From CAYNRE01 sp964399535 (GTDB taxonomy: Bacteria > Planctomycetota > Planctomycetia > Pirellulales > CAYNRE01), in assembly GCA_964399535.1 (NCBI GenBank), contig CAYNRE010000071.1:375499-439498 (forward strand): 64,000 bases of DNA. Reading direction: 5' to 3'. Below the pieces are notes generated by a model. The model ran no database searches. It had not been told where the DNA came from and saw only the letters and a list, made by a program, of their open reading frames with translations. A program made the position numbers and the translations under genes. Below are positions 37,560 to 45,480 of this stretch, in pieces; position 1 is the stretch's first letter; each line of letters starts with the position of its first letter.

Positions 37560-38459
37560 TCATCGATTGACCAAGGCAAGCGCCTGCGCGACGCGCTGCA
37601 CCGCGAGGCGACCTTCGGCAATCGCTTCCTTGGCCTGGTGAAAGTCGAGCAGGCGCAGCTGAGCCAAGCGAGGCGCCACAATCAGGTCGGGCGGCTCACC
37701 CGCCATGCGACTGCGCCCAATCCGCACCTGCATGATGTTGAGGCTCGAGAAGAGAACGGCGAGAATGGAGGGCATCGACGGCTCATTGGCGGAGCGCGTC
37801 GGACCCAGTGCACTCAGGTTGGCCCGCAGCCGATGGATCCAATCGCCGACCATGTTGTCCGGCCCCTGGGCGGAAATCTCGTCCCTCAGGTGGCGACCGA
37901 GGATGTCCGAGCCGAGGTCAACCGCAATCAGAATGTCGGCGCCCATGGCTCGCGCCAGAGACACTGGGACCGGATTTACCAATCCGCCATCGACGAGCAC
38001 CATGCCGTCTTGAAGGACGGGTGCCAGTAAACCGGGGACCGCGATCGAGGCGCGCACGGCTGCGAGCGTCGAACCATGGCGGAGCCAGACTTCTGCGCCA
38101 GTGTGCAGTGCCGTCGCGACGGCGGCAAAGGGAATCGCCAATTGCTCGATCGCGCGGTCGACAAAGTGTTGCCCCAAGAAGCCCATCAAACGCTCACCCC
38201 TGATCAGTCCGCCGCCTAGGCTCAGATCCAAGAAGGCGACGATGTCCGCCATCTTCAAGTCCAAGGCCCACTGCTCCAGGCGGTCCAACTCCCCCGCCGC
38301 GTAGGCAGCACCCACGAGCGTGCCGATCGATGTGCCGCACACAATGTCCGGGCGAATTCCGGCTTCTTCCAAAGCGCGGATCACCCCAATGTGCGCCCAG
38401 CCACGCGCAGCGCCGCTGCCCAGCGCCAGTCCAATACACGGCTTGCGGTCGATCGTCAT
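37560..38459 (-). CDS. Patatin-like phospholipase (RssA-like)
   Basis: A 299-residue patatin-family serine hydrolase expected to cleave lipid acyl esters. The oxyanion-hole segment GLALGSGAARGWAH (residues 9-22) is followed by the nucleophile elbow GTSIG (Ser44), and the catalytic aspartate lies in the DGG motif of VDGGLVNPVPV. This Ser-Asp dyad plus the length match the RssA/YlbK branch of bacterial patatins. There is no signal peptide, so it is probably cytoplasmic or peripheral. The ATG has GGGAAGG upstream. It is the last gene of the leftward series that begins near 45.3 kb, 73 bases after the coiled-coil gene, and could share its transcript. Confidence 0.88.
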   Translation of the reverse strand: MTIDRKPCIGLALGSGAARGWAHIGVIRALEEAGIRPDIVCGTSIGTLVGAAYAAGELDRLEQWALDLKMADIVAFLDLSLGGGLIRGERLMGFLGQHFVDRAIEQLAIPFAAVATALHTGAEVWLRHGSTLAAVRASIAVPGLLAPVLQDGMVLVDGGLVNPVPVSLARAMGADILIAVDLGSDILGRHLRDEISAQGPDNMVGDWIHRLRANLSALGPTRSANEPSMPSILAVLFSSLNIMQVRIGRSRMAGEPPDLIVAPRLAQLRLLDFHQAKEAIAEGRLAVQRVAQALALVNR

Positions 38460-38532
38460 GTGCCTTCCCGGAGCACGAGCAGCCGCTAGGGACTTCCCAG
38501 CGGCGCTCGCTCCGCGAATGTACTGCCGGTCG

Positions 38533-38970
38533 TTAGTCGTGACAAGAACTCAGGCGGCTCTCCAGTGCTGCGCCGGCTTCCATTCGGGCCAGCGCGGCCT
38601 GGAGCATGGCTTCCTCCGCCTCGTCGATGCAGGCAAGGGCGACGACAGTCGCGGCCTCGGCATAAGCCTCGGCCCGGTCCGCTCGGGAATTCAGTTTTTG
38701 GATTTCACGCGTCGCCTTCCATTCCTGGATCATCGCCTCCGTTTCGGTCTTCTTCTGTTCGCCCCACGCCTTGAGATCGGCCCGGCTCTTCTCGATAACT
38801 TCCTGCTGGGCCTGGATCTTGGCTCGGGTAGCATGGATCGTGTCCTGCAAGGCTTTCTCCGCCTTGCCTGGCAAAGCTTGGACGTTGTCCTTCAGGAAGT
38901 CGACCCGCAACTCCAGGGCATCGAGCCGGCTCCGCAGACGATCACAGAGCTTGTCCACACGTGCACTCAT
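38533..38970 (-). CDS. Small coiled-coil protein
   Basis: A 145-residue, highly charged, almost wholly helical protein. Residues 1-95 have heptad-like spacing of Leu, Val and Ala with many Lys/Glu pairs (LRSRLDALELRVDFLKDN), consistent with a coiled coil. Residues 96-140 are alanine-rich helices (ADRAEAYAEAATVVALACIDEAEEAM). The ATG at 38970 is preceded by AGAGGAGAA, which decides it over the much longer open frame reaching 39336, whose upstream part is a shadow of the neighbouring gene. No enzymatic motif or membrane span is seen. It sits between the SMP-30-like and patatin genes in the leftward cluster. Function unknown. Confidence 0.75.
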   Translation of the reverse strand: MSARVDKLCDRLRSRLDALELRVDFLKDNVQALPGKAEKALQDTIHATRAKIQAQQEVIEKSRADLKAWGEQKKTETEAMIQEWKATREIQKLNSRADRAEAYAEAATVVALACIDEAEEAMLQAALARMEAGAALESRLSSCHD

Positions 38971-39044
38971 TAGAGTTCTCCTCTTTTTTAAGTCACCAGG
39001 GATCAGGGAAAATGGCAAACACTTACCGGTAATCGCGGATGTGT

Positions 39045-40079
39045 TCACTTGGAAAACGGGGGGATACGCTTCGCGATTTTCGAAATCGTGTGCAGCGTGA
39101 CTTGAGCAGCCCAGGGCCCATCGACCGTTCTCAGAGTCGAACGGAGGGCGCCAATGTCGAACGAGAGATTGGTGACCAACACGGCGCCGCCATGGAACAC
39201 CAGGCTGTTGGACCAGAGTAAACCAATGGGGGCACCGTCCTTGTCGATTCCGCCGAAGTCGCCCAGCTTGGCGATGACCCGCCCTTGCTGCGGTTCGAGC
39301 ACCATGATCTCGTTGGACTGATTGCAAGCAATCCACAAGTTGTCCAGCTCGTCGATGATGAGACCGTCCGGTCCGCCACCCGCACGATTGACGAAGACTT
39401 CGGGCGTGCCGGGGCCGAGCGGCGAGCCGCTCACCGGGATCTTCACAATCGTGTCTTGTGCGGTGTTGGCGACAAATAGCGCGGTCTCTCGGTTGTTGAA
39501 TGCCAGGCCGTTGGCACCAATGGGCGGTGGAGGTCTCGTCGGTTTGAGAAGCGGACTGGTGACCCAGGCGGTCCCCGCACCGCCCTCCTGGCTCACTTTC
39601 CAGATCATGCCCGCGTGTGCGTCGGTGACGTACACGTTGCCTGCGGCGTCAATCGTCAACCCATCGAGACCAGGGTTCTCGCTTGAGACCGTCATGAATA
39701 CGGACGAGGCGCCCGTCATAGGATCGACGGAGAGAACGTTCGCAGCCTTGTAATCGACCACGAGTAATTTGCCCGTCTGCGGATGAAAGCGGAGATCGAG
39801 CAGCCATGGCGTTGAGCCGGCGATTGTGACGGTCCGTAAGTGTTTGCCTTTGGGATCGAACACGATCAGTGTTCCGCCGCTCGTGTCCGGCTTGTTCGCT
39901 GCCACGGTGACCACGTAAACGTTGCCCTCGTGGTCGACGCATATCCCCTCGGGATGTGCCTCGCCGGCCGGCAGCGTGGCGAACCGCTCGACCTTGCCGC
40001 GCTCAAAGGCCTCCGCGGCGAGTGGAATCGACAGCAGCATCAGCAGCGTCAGTACCGTCTTGGTTGTTTTCATACTCAT
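39045..40079 (-). other. Alternative separate gene: secreted SMP-30-like protein starting at 40079
   Basis: Within the longer frame, the ATG at 40079 has GGGAG 9-13 bases upstream and begins a complete signal peptide. If translation starts here, the product is a 344-residue periplasmic six-bladed beta-propeller lactonase-like protein. I regard this as the more likely functional unit than the fused product. Confidence 0.65.
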
Positions 40080-40820
40080 GGCAGCCGCTCCCGATTCGCT
40101 TGGTTCATGGCTCGTCACCTGTGATTCAGTCGGAGGGTGATAGGCATGCACGCCATGTCTTGCCACGGGCGAGCACGTCCGGATCCGCGGCAGCCCGCGC
40201 CGCCATAAGACGATTCTGCACGCCTCCTCGAAGTCCAGGCGCGGCGAGCGTGGATAGAGCTTCGTGTCGTCGCCGTAGCCGAGGTTGCACAGGAAGTTGG
40301 ATTTCACGGTTGTCCCAGCGAAGAACTCGGCATCGACTTTGGCGTTGACAAAGCCCGACATTGGGCCGCAGTCCAGGCCCAGTGCCCGAGCGGCCAGGAT
40401 GAAGTAGGCGCCTTGGAGCGAAGAGTTTCTCAGGGCCATGTACTCCAGGACGTCGTTCGGCAAGGCCTTGAACATGGCCCTTGCATCGCCATGTGGGAAA
40501 AGCTTGGGGAGCTGCTCGTAGAAATGGATCTCCATCCCGAAAATGGCGGTGACCGGTGCCGCCAGAGTCTTGGCCACGTTCCCGGCGTCGAGGGCGGGTT
40601 TCAGCCTCTCCTTGGCGTCGCGCGACTTCACGAAAACGATGCGCAGGGGGCACATGTTTGCCGAGGTCGGGCCCATCCGCGCCAGGTCGTAGACCTGCCG
40701 CAAGAGCGTTTCACCAACGGGTTTGTCCAGCCAGGCGTTGTATGTCCTTGCCTTGCGGAGAATAAGGTCCAGTCCGTCGTCGTTGATCACTGCGTCTGGT
40801 TCGGTTGTGCTCAGACTCAT
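39045..40820 (-). CDS. Nitroreductase (RutE/HadB-like) read in frame into an SMP-30-like beta-propeller
   Basis: One uninterrupted 591-codon frame covers two proteins. Residues 1-200 are an FMN-dependent nitroreductase of the malonic-semialdehyde-reductase (RutE) type: ARTYNAWLDKPV, LARMGPTSANMCPLRIVFV, and GYGDDTKLYPRSPRLDFEEA near its usual end. About 45 residues of non-conserved sequence follow. Then a methionine and a textbook signal peptide (MKTTKTVLTLLMLLSIPLAAEA) open a 345-residue beta-propeller of the SMP-30/gluconolactonase type (GLDGLTIDAAGNVYVTDAH, GPDGLIIDELDNLWIACN). A cytosolic flavoprotein ahead of an export signal makes a true fusion unlikely. The nitroreductase has probably lost its stop codon, or the frame is open by chance. 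AGGAGGA precedes the first ATG. Follows the DUF3237 gene by 55 bases. Confidence 0.8.
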   Translation of the reverse strand: MSLSTTEPDAVINDDGLDLILRKARTYNAWLDKPVGETLLRQVYDLARMGPTSANMCPLRIVFVKSRDAKERLKPALDAGNVAKTLAAPVTAIFGMEIHFYEQLPKLFPHGDARAMFKALPNDVLEYMALRNSSLQGAYFILAARALGLDCGPMSGFVNAKVDAEFFAGTTVKSNFLCNLGYGDDTKLYPRSPRLDFEEACRIVLWRRGLPRIRTCSPVARHGVHAYHPPTESQVTSHEPSESGAAAMSMKTTKTVLTLLMLLSIPLAAEAFERGKVERFATLPAGEAHPEGICVDHEGNVYVVTVAANKPDTSGGTLIVFDPKGKHLRTVTIAGSTPWLLDLRFHPQTGKLLVVDYKAANVLSVDPMTGASSVFMTVSSENPGLDGLTIDAAGNVYVTDAHAGMIWKVSQEGGAGTAWVTSPLLKPTRPPPPIGANGLAFNNRETALFVANTAQDTIVKIPVSGSPLGPGTPEVFVNRAGGGPDGLIIDELDNLWIACNQSNEIMVLEPQQGRVIAKLGDFGGIDKDGAPIGLLWSNSLVFHGGAVLVTNLSFDIGALRSTLRTVDGPWAAQVTLHTISKIAKRIPPFSK

Positions 40821-40875
40821 GTCGAATTCCTCCTAATGTTACGGGTCCGCGGCTCGTCACTGTCCTGGCGGGAGC

Positions 40876-41340
40876 TCAGACTGAGTAGGCCGCGACTTCA
40901 ATCACTTGCCTGGCGAGATCAATCGTTCCGAAGCCCTGCACCGCAAGCTGGTTCACCCACGCGTACTCGTTCGAGGAAGCAAACAGCGTCATGTTGACGC
41001 GGAGGTCAGCGATGTCGCCCTGGGGGCGAACAGTGGCCACTCCTTCGCCGTGAGCCGAAATACTCTGCCCATCCTCTGTTCGGATCGTCTCATGAATGTG
41101 GAGTTCGAAGCGGCCGCCCGGGCGTACTCTGACGTAATCAATTCCCTCGATGGTGCCAGTTACCTTCGGTCCGTTCGCTGTGCCGTCGAATGTGACATCG
41201 AATCGCGCGCCTTCTTTCGATAGCGCCACCTCCCCTGCCATCAATGCCGCGAAGCTGACGCCGTACTCCTTCATACCGGTGATGTTCAAGGTAACCGCGT
41301 ACAGCAGCTCTCCCACTTCGGTCGTTTCAATCGTGCTCAT
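40876..41340 (-). CDS. DUF3237 family protein
   Basis: A 154-residue single-domain protein of the DUF3237 family, a small beta-barrel of unknown biochemical role often encoded beside aromatic-degradation or redox genes. The first half holds the conserved 'GPKVTGTIEGIDYVRVRPGG' block. The motif around 'ETIRTEDGQSISAHGEGVAT' and the ending 'FGTIDLARQVIEVAAYSV' also agree with the family. No signal peptide. The ATG is preceded by AAGGAG at a good distance. It lies 55 bases after the kelch-tyrosinase-redoxin gene and 55 bases before the nitroreductase, so all three are probably one transcript. Confidence 0.8.
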   Translation of the reverse strand: MSTIETTEVGELLYAVTLNITGMKEYGVSFAALMAGEVALSKEGARFDVTFDGTANGPKVTGTIEGIDYVRVRPGGRFELHIHETIRTEDGQSISAHGEGVATVRPQGDIADLRVNMTLFASSNEYAWVNQLAVQGFGTIDLARQVIEVAAYSV

Positions 41341-41395
41341 GAGGTGCTCCTTGCCGAGTCGCCTAATCGGCGGGCGTCCGCCGAAGGCTTACTGG

Positions 41396-44146
41396 TCACC
41401 GCGCGGTCGCAACCCTCGCCGTGAACCACTTTCCTTCCTTGAGCAAGTAATCCGGATCGTTAAAGGGCCGGTTACTGATATCTCGCCACTGGACCTGACC
41501 CTGCGCGTCGATCAGAAACGTGCCGTGCAGCGGCTGGTTGTCCGAAGTGGTACATCCGTAGGCCCGGAACACTTCGAGCCCGGTATCGGAGAGCAGCGGA
41601 AAGGCGAAGCCCCCCTCTTCCGCATAAGACGCCTGCGCGATCTTGAGGTCTTCCGGCGTATCGATGCCGATGGCAACCAGCTCGATGCCGAGTCCGGCGA
41701 ACTCTTTGATCTTCGTCGCGAAGTTGTTGAGCTGATCCTGGCAGCGGATACAACCGGCGCCCTCGTAGAACATGACGACGACGTTTCGACCCTTATAATC
41801 ACTGAGCGAAATCGTCTTGCCGAAGCCGTCAGGCAGGGTCCATTCTGGGGCCAGCACAGGCCCGGCGGCCGGCGCAACAGGGGCGCGATCAGCTGCCACG
41901 GCCACGCTCGCGTCGCCGGCCTCGCTCGACGAGACGATGCTCATCGCAGGCCTGGCGCCGTGCTGGCGCTCATAGAGAGATCGAATCGCCGCTTCTCTGG
42001 TAGCGGCGTCTCCTGAGGATTCGGCCCGCGGTTGGGGGGCCTTTTCGTAAGCGTCGTACTCGTAGCCGAGCTGCGCGATACGATCGCCTGTGCTAACCGC
42101 CAGATCCACGCGGTTCCCGCTTCGGTCCCCGAAGGCGAACTTGCGGTCGAGGTACTTGGGGTCCGTTTGATTGCTGTTACCCAGGCGGTTCCAGCTTTCC
42201 CAGATCCGGTCCAGGTTGCAGTGATGCAGATAGAAGATCGGGTCGCCGCCGACCGTGGCGAAGTCGGCCATATCGCCGCCAATGGCGATGTGCGTGAAGA
42301 AATGCGGGTTCTGGTCCATCCTGGGATTGAACCCAAGGCTGCCCGTCGGCGAGTCAATGTAAAACTTCTCGTTCAGACAATCGAGGCTGAGCCAATCCCT
42401 CCAGAGCGTGTCGATCCGTTCGCCTCCGTTGACCCACGGCCAGCGGGTGCCGTCGTAGAGTGTGCTGCCGGGGTCCCGGAACACAGCGGGAACGACAAGA
42501 TCGGCGGGGTCTCCCGTGACCGGGTTCCAGTAGGGAAGCGTGAATTCCTCGTCGTGCAGCACCTCGCGAATGACTCCCTCGAACTGATGGAGCATGAGGC
42601 GATGCCAGGGCAGGAAGTACCACTGTTGATATTGTTCAGGGTCGGCGGGGTTGTAGGGATGGGCTTGGCAGCCATTCCACACGGCCTCGGCGAAGACCTG
42701 TTTATCAGCCGGGAGTGACGCGATGACTTCGGCCTTCTTCTTGCTCGCGAAGTCCCACAGAAACGCCGGGGGTCCCTTGATCCAGTGCGTATTCCACCAC
42801 CAGGTCCAGGAATGCGTATCATGGTCCGGCAACTGCCGCATGATCTCGATGGCCCGCGCGTATTTCGCGAGCATCACCTGGCCCTGGGAACTGTTGACGT
42901 TGTAGCGCGTGGAGAGCTTCTTTTGGCTCGCCGCAGGCGCTTCCTGCGGGCTCGTAGTTGGCGTGCGCGTGACGGACCTGTTCTGGTCTGCCGTGGCGGT
43001 GTCCTGCGCACTCGTTACGGGCGCGACCTGCGCGGTCGTCGCTGGCGCCGGAGGACTTGGATTGAACTGCAACTCCAGCACGTCGTGCGACGCCGTGTGG
43101 ACTTCAAGCTTCGGATCGAGCATCGCCATCGCGCCGGCAGACGTGATCATCCCGCTCACCAGGTGAAAGCGAGTGCCGATTACCGAGCCCGCAACGCCAT
43201 GACGAGGCATTGGCATGGAGGGGAGCGCCGTCCAGGAATTGGCGACCGGATCGTACGCGTCAACGCCTCGGAATGCGCCGACGAGATCTCTCGTCGTCAC
43301 CTCGCCGCCCGCCACGTAGATCCTGCGGCCATCGGTGCCGAAGCCGCCGCCGCTTCGGGCAGTCGGCATCCGCTCTTTTGGAGCGCTCCACATATCGGCC
43401 ACGGGATTGTATTCCTCAACGACATCCGTATTGGTGGCGGACAGGATGAACCCGTGACCGGTGCGACCGCCGATGACGTAGATCTTGCCGTTGACAGCGC
43501 CGGCGAACGCGTGGTTGCGGGGCACCGCCATCGGCTTGCGGCTCTCCCACTTGTTCGTGGCGGGGTCGTACACATCGTTGGTGGCCAGAACCCGACAAGA
43601 TCCGAAGAACGAGAAGTACGGATCCTTGGAGCCTTCGACCGTCGTGGCGCCGCCGATGACGTAGATTTTGCCGCCGACCTCGACCGCCACCGCCGCCCCA
43701 CGATTGCCGGGCAATGGCGCCAGCGTCTTCCAGGAGTCGGCCGCCGGGTCGTACTCCCACACGTCGTCAACGGGTTGCCATGCGCCGCCGGTTGGAATCT
43801 GGGTTTCCGCCGGCGGGATAAAGCCGCCGAACGCGTAAACTTTGCCGTTGTATGCGGCGAGGGCCGCGTGGTGGACCGGCCGCGGCATCGACTTCTTCTT
43901 CGTCCATTTGTCGGTGGCCGGGTCGTACTCGTAGTTGACTCCCCGAGCCTTGCCCTCACCCCAGCCGCCGATCACGTACATCTTCCCGCCCGCGGCAGCG
44001 CTGTAGAGTTCTTCATCTGGTTCAGGGAACGGGGCCCCCTTCTTCCACGGTGAAGTCGGCAACTGAGCGAGAGCGGCCGTGGCGAAAACCAAGTTGGCAG
44101 CAATCACTGCCAAGATCGCGCTTCTGCTGCCTGGAAAGCTTGTCAC
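41396..44146 (-). CDS. Exported kelch-tyrosinase-redoxin fusion protein
   Basis: A 916-residue three-part protein. Residues 1-27 form a signal peptide (AILAVIAANLVFATAALA). Residues 30-360 contain six kelch repeats (KMYVIGGWGEG, KIYVIGGATT, KIYVIGGRTG), a beta-propeller. After a linker rich in Thr, Ala and Gln, residues about 425-690 are a tyrosinase-type di-copper domain: CuA histidines in DHDTHSW, QAHPYN and LPWHRLMLHQFE, CuB histidines in FFTHIAIGG and DPIFYLHHCNLDRIW. Residues about 760-916 are an AhpC/TSA-like redoxin (APEWTLPDGFGKTISLSDY) with a CIRC CxxC pair near 799. The GTG start has AAGGAG seven bases upstream. The expected role is oxidation of phenols to quinones outside the cytoplasm, with the redoxin handling the reactive product or the copper site (inference). 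Confidence 0.88.
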   Translation of the reverse strand: MTSFPGSRSAILAVIAANLVFATAALAQLPTSPWKKGAPFPEPDEELYSAAAGGKMYVIGGWGEGKARGVNYEYDPATDKWTKKKSMPRPVHHAALAAYNGKVYAFGGFIPPAETQIPTGGAWQPVDDVWEYDPAADSWKTLAPLPGNRGAAVAVEVGGKIYVIGGATTVEGSKDPYFSFFGSCRVLATNDVYDPATNKWESRKPMAVPRNHAFAGAVNGKIYVIGGRTGHGFILSATNTDVVEEYNPVADMWSAPKERMPTARSGGGFGTDGRRIYVAGGEVTTRDLVGAFRGVDAYDPVANSWTALPSMPMPRHGVAGSVIGTRFHLVSGMITSAGAMAMLDPKLEVHTASHDVLELQFNPSPPAPATTAQVAPVTSAQDTATADQNRSVTRTPTTSPQEAPAASQKKLSTRYNVNSSQGQVMLAKYARAIEIMRQLPDHDTHSWTWWWNTHWIKGPPAFLWDFASKKKAEVIASLPADKQVFAEAVWNGCQAHPYNPADPEQYQQWYFLPWHRLMLHQFEGVIREVLHDEEFTLPYWNPVTGDPADLVVPAVFRDPGSTLYDGTRWPWVNGGERIDTLWRDWLSLDCLNEKFYIDSPTGSLGFNPRMDQNPHFFTHIAIGGDMADFATVGGDPIFYLHHCNLDRIWESWNRLGNSNQTDPKYLDRKFAFGDRSGNRVDLAVSTGDRIAQLGYEYDAYEKAPQPRAESSGDAATREAAIRSLYERQHGARPAMSIVSSSEAGDASVAVAADRAPVAPAAGPVLAPEWTLPDGFGKTISLSDYKGRNVVVMFYEGAGCIRCQDQLNNFATKIKEFAGLGIELVAIGIDTPEDLKIAQASYAEEGGFAFPLLSDTGLEVFRAYGCTTSDNQPLHGTFLIDAQGQVQWRDISNRPFNDPDYLLKEGKWFTARVATAR

Positions 44147-44213
44147 CGTATTCTCCTTTGAAGGACATCGTGAATCGGCGAGATTCAGTTCGTAGCGATT
44201 CCGTGTGCGTGTC

Positions 44214-44618
44214 TCAGATGTTGAAGCGCCGCGTCAGCGTGGAAATTCGGTTGACGAAAATGATGGCCGCGAAAGTCCCCAAAACGATTGCTGCAACCGG
44301 TGATCCGCCAATGACGGCCAGATGAGCGATGACTGCGCCGATCATCGTGCACACGAGCAAGCCCGCGCCGAGCGACGTCAGTGAGGGGATCAAGAGCAGT
44401 ACGGCCGAGACGACTTCGATGCCGCCGGTTAGAAAGCGGAACGACTGGCCCAGGCCGATCTTCTCGAACGTGTCGACCATCATCGGCTGGCCCGTGAGCT
44501 TCGCGAGTCCAGCCATGAAGAAGGCCGCGGCGGTTAGGATTTGTAGAATCAACAGGGTGACGTTCTTCGCCTTGGATGCAGACTGGCTGTTGCTGCTTGT
44601 CGAGATCGTGGCGTTCAT
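44214..44618 (-). CDS. DoxX family membrane protein
   Basis: A 134-residue inner-membrane protein with four predicted helices: LLILQILTAAAFFMAGLAKL, FLTGGIEVVSAVLLLIPSL, GAGLLVCTMIGAVIAHLAVI and AAIVLGTFAAIIF. The 'FFMAGLAKLTGQP' turn at the end of helix 1 is the family signature. DoxX proteins are linked to quinone or thiosulfate redox chemistry and to oxidative-stress complexes. GGAG precedes the ATG by six bases. Its place 67 bases before the tyrosinase fusion fits a role in handling quinones at the membrane (inference). Confidence 0.85.
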   Translation of the reverse strand: MNATISTSSNSQSASKAKNVTLLILQILTAAAFFMAGLAKLTGQPMMVDTFEKIGLGQSFRFLTGGIEVVSAVLLLIPSLTSLGAGLLVCTMIGAVIAHLAVIGGSPVAAIVLGTFAAIIFVNRISTLTRRFNI

Positions 44619-44671
44619 TGTGTTCTCCGCTTCGAATGTCGTTGGAAAGGTGCTGTCGGTCGTTGAGACAC

Positions 44672-45001
44672 TTATCGCAGGTGACGATCGCTTTGTGCAT
44701 CCGCTTCAATACTCTCTCTAGCCGGTCGGCGAGACTCCGTGATTTCGTCGACGATGGCCTTGGTCAGACAATCGGTCGCGACCAGCTCGGCCCCTTGCTT
44801 GTGCATCGCCATCAGACAAGCCTGGCCGTCGGCGTCGACAAAGGTCACTCCCGTCAGGTCGACACGAACGATCGGCCTTTGCTCCGTCGCGGCGGTCCGC
44901 TGCCAGCACTCACGAAGCTCCTGCACCCAGCGCCCTGCCAATCTTCCTTCGAGTTGGAATCTGAGCGACCTCGGTTCTTCATGGATCGTGATCCTGAGCA
45001 T
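44672..45001 (-). CDS. STAS-domain protein
   Basis: A 109-residue single STAS domain, the anti-anti-sigma-factor fold used in partner-switching regulation and in transporter tails. The core 'IVRVDLTGVTFVDADGQACL' has the beta-strand and loop that normally carries the phosphorylatable Ser/Thr; here the position reads VDADGQA, so phosphorylation control may be absent. I chose the ATG at 45001 because AGGAG lies nine bases upstream; the frame extends 12 codons further. Second gene after the sigma-54-type promoter; 26 bases separate it from the small protein before it. Confidence 0.72.
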   Translation of the reverse strand: MLRITIHEEPRSLRFQLEGRLAGRWVQELRECWQRTAATEQRPIVRVDLTGVTFVDADGQACLMAMHKQGAELVATDCLTKAIVDEITESRRPARESIEADAQSDRHLR

Positions 45002-45027
45002 TGCCTGCACTCCTGCAATCACGCCGG

Positions 45028-45258
45028 TTATTCGCATGCGTCGACGGCCAAGGTCGATCGTTGGCGGCTGATTCTCTCGTCCAGGTCGCGCAGGTCGTCA
45101 GGGCTGTCGTATTCCGGCGGGTCCATCAGCAACCATTTGAGTTCGCTCATGCGTCTGGGCCGCGAGTAGATGCGCGCCGTTCGCGTCTGACGAACCTCGC
45201 GCACTTGGCCGTTGATCTCTCGAAGCTGAATCCGAGGATGTTTTGTGCTCGTGACCAT
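45028..45258 (-). CDS. Small hypothetical protein, first gene after the sigma-54-type promoter
   Basis: A 76-residue charged protein without a recognised domain. It starts with a basic stretch (HPRIQLREINGQVREVRQ) and ends in an acidic helix (SPDDLRDLDERISRQ). The ATG at 45258 has GAGG about eight bases upstream; a GTG four codons earlier is possible. Its position between the predicted promoter and the STAS gene, with only 26 bases to the latter, supports expression. Confidence 0.6.
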   Translation of the reverse strand: MVTSTKHPRIQLREINGQVREVRQTRTARIYSRPRRMSELKWLLMDPPEYDSPDDLRDLDERISRQRSTLAVDACE

Positions 45259-45318
45259 TGCATGCCTCACTTATGGCGGGTGCTGTTTCGTGGCTCGCGA
45301 AGGGTTGCTTCTGCCTAA

Positions 45319-45335
45319 AGCACGCGCCATGCCAA
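45319..45335 (-). promoter_or_regulatory. Predicted sigma-54 (-24/-12) promoter
   Basis: On the minus strand the sequence TTGGCATGGCGCGTGCT matches the consensus TGGCACG-N4-TTGCW at 10 of 12 defined positions and keeps the invariant GG-N10-GC spacing. It lies about 60 bases before the first gene of the leftward series and just downstream of a sigma-54 activator gene. This pairing is strong contextual support. Confidence 0.65.
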
Positions 45336-45429
45336 GCCGTCGCCGCGTTCTCGCGCCAGGCCGTAAATCGTCCCGCAGCCAGAACTTGCAGATCGGAAAT
45401 GCCGCGACGAGAAACGAGGCGGCAGGGAA

Positions 45430-45469
45430 GCGCCAATACTGGCGCGCCAGAGGGCGAGCGCCAGCGCCA
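45430..45469. promoter_or_regulatory. Cluster of GCGCCA half-sites, possible activator-binding (UAS) region
   Basis: Five copies of GCGCCA or its complement TGGCGC occur in 40 bases: 45430-45435, 45440-45445 (inverted), 45444-45449, 45458-45463 and 45464-45469. They form the inverted repeat GCGCCA-N4-TGGCGC and the perfect palindrome CTGGCGCGCCAG (45439-45450). The cluster lies about 100 bases upstream of the predicted -24/-12 promoter, the usual distance for sigma-54 enhancer sites. Confidence 0.5.
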
Positions 45470-45480
45470 ACGGGCCGGCG

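Noticed and set aside
40821..40875. GG-N10-GC spacing upstream of the nitroreductase considered as a second sigma-54 promoter
   Set aside because: Only the GG and GC dinucleotides agree; the surrounding consensus bases do not match.
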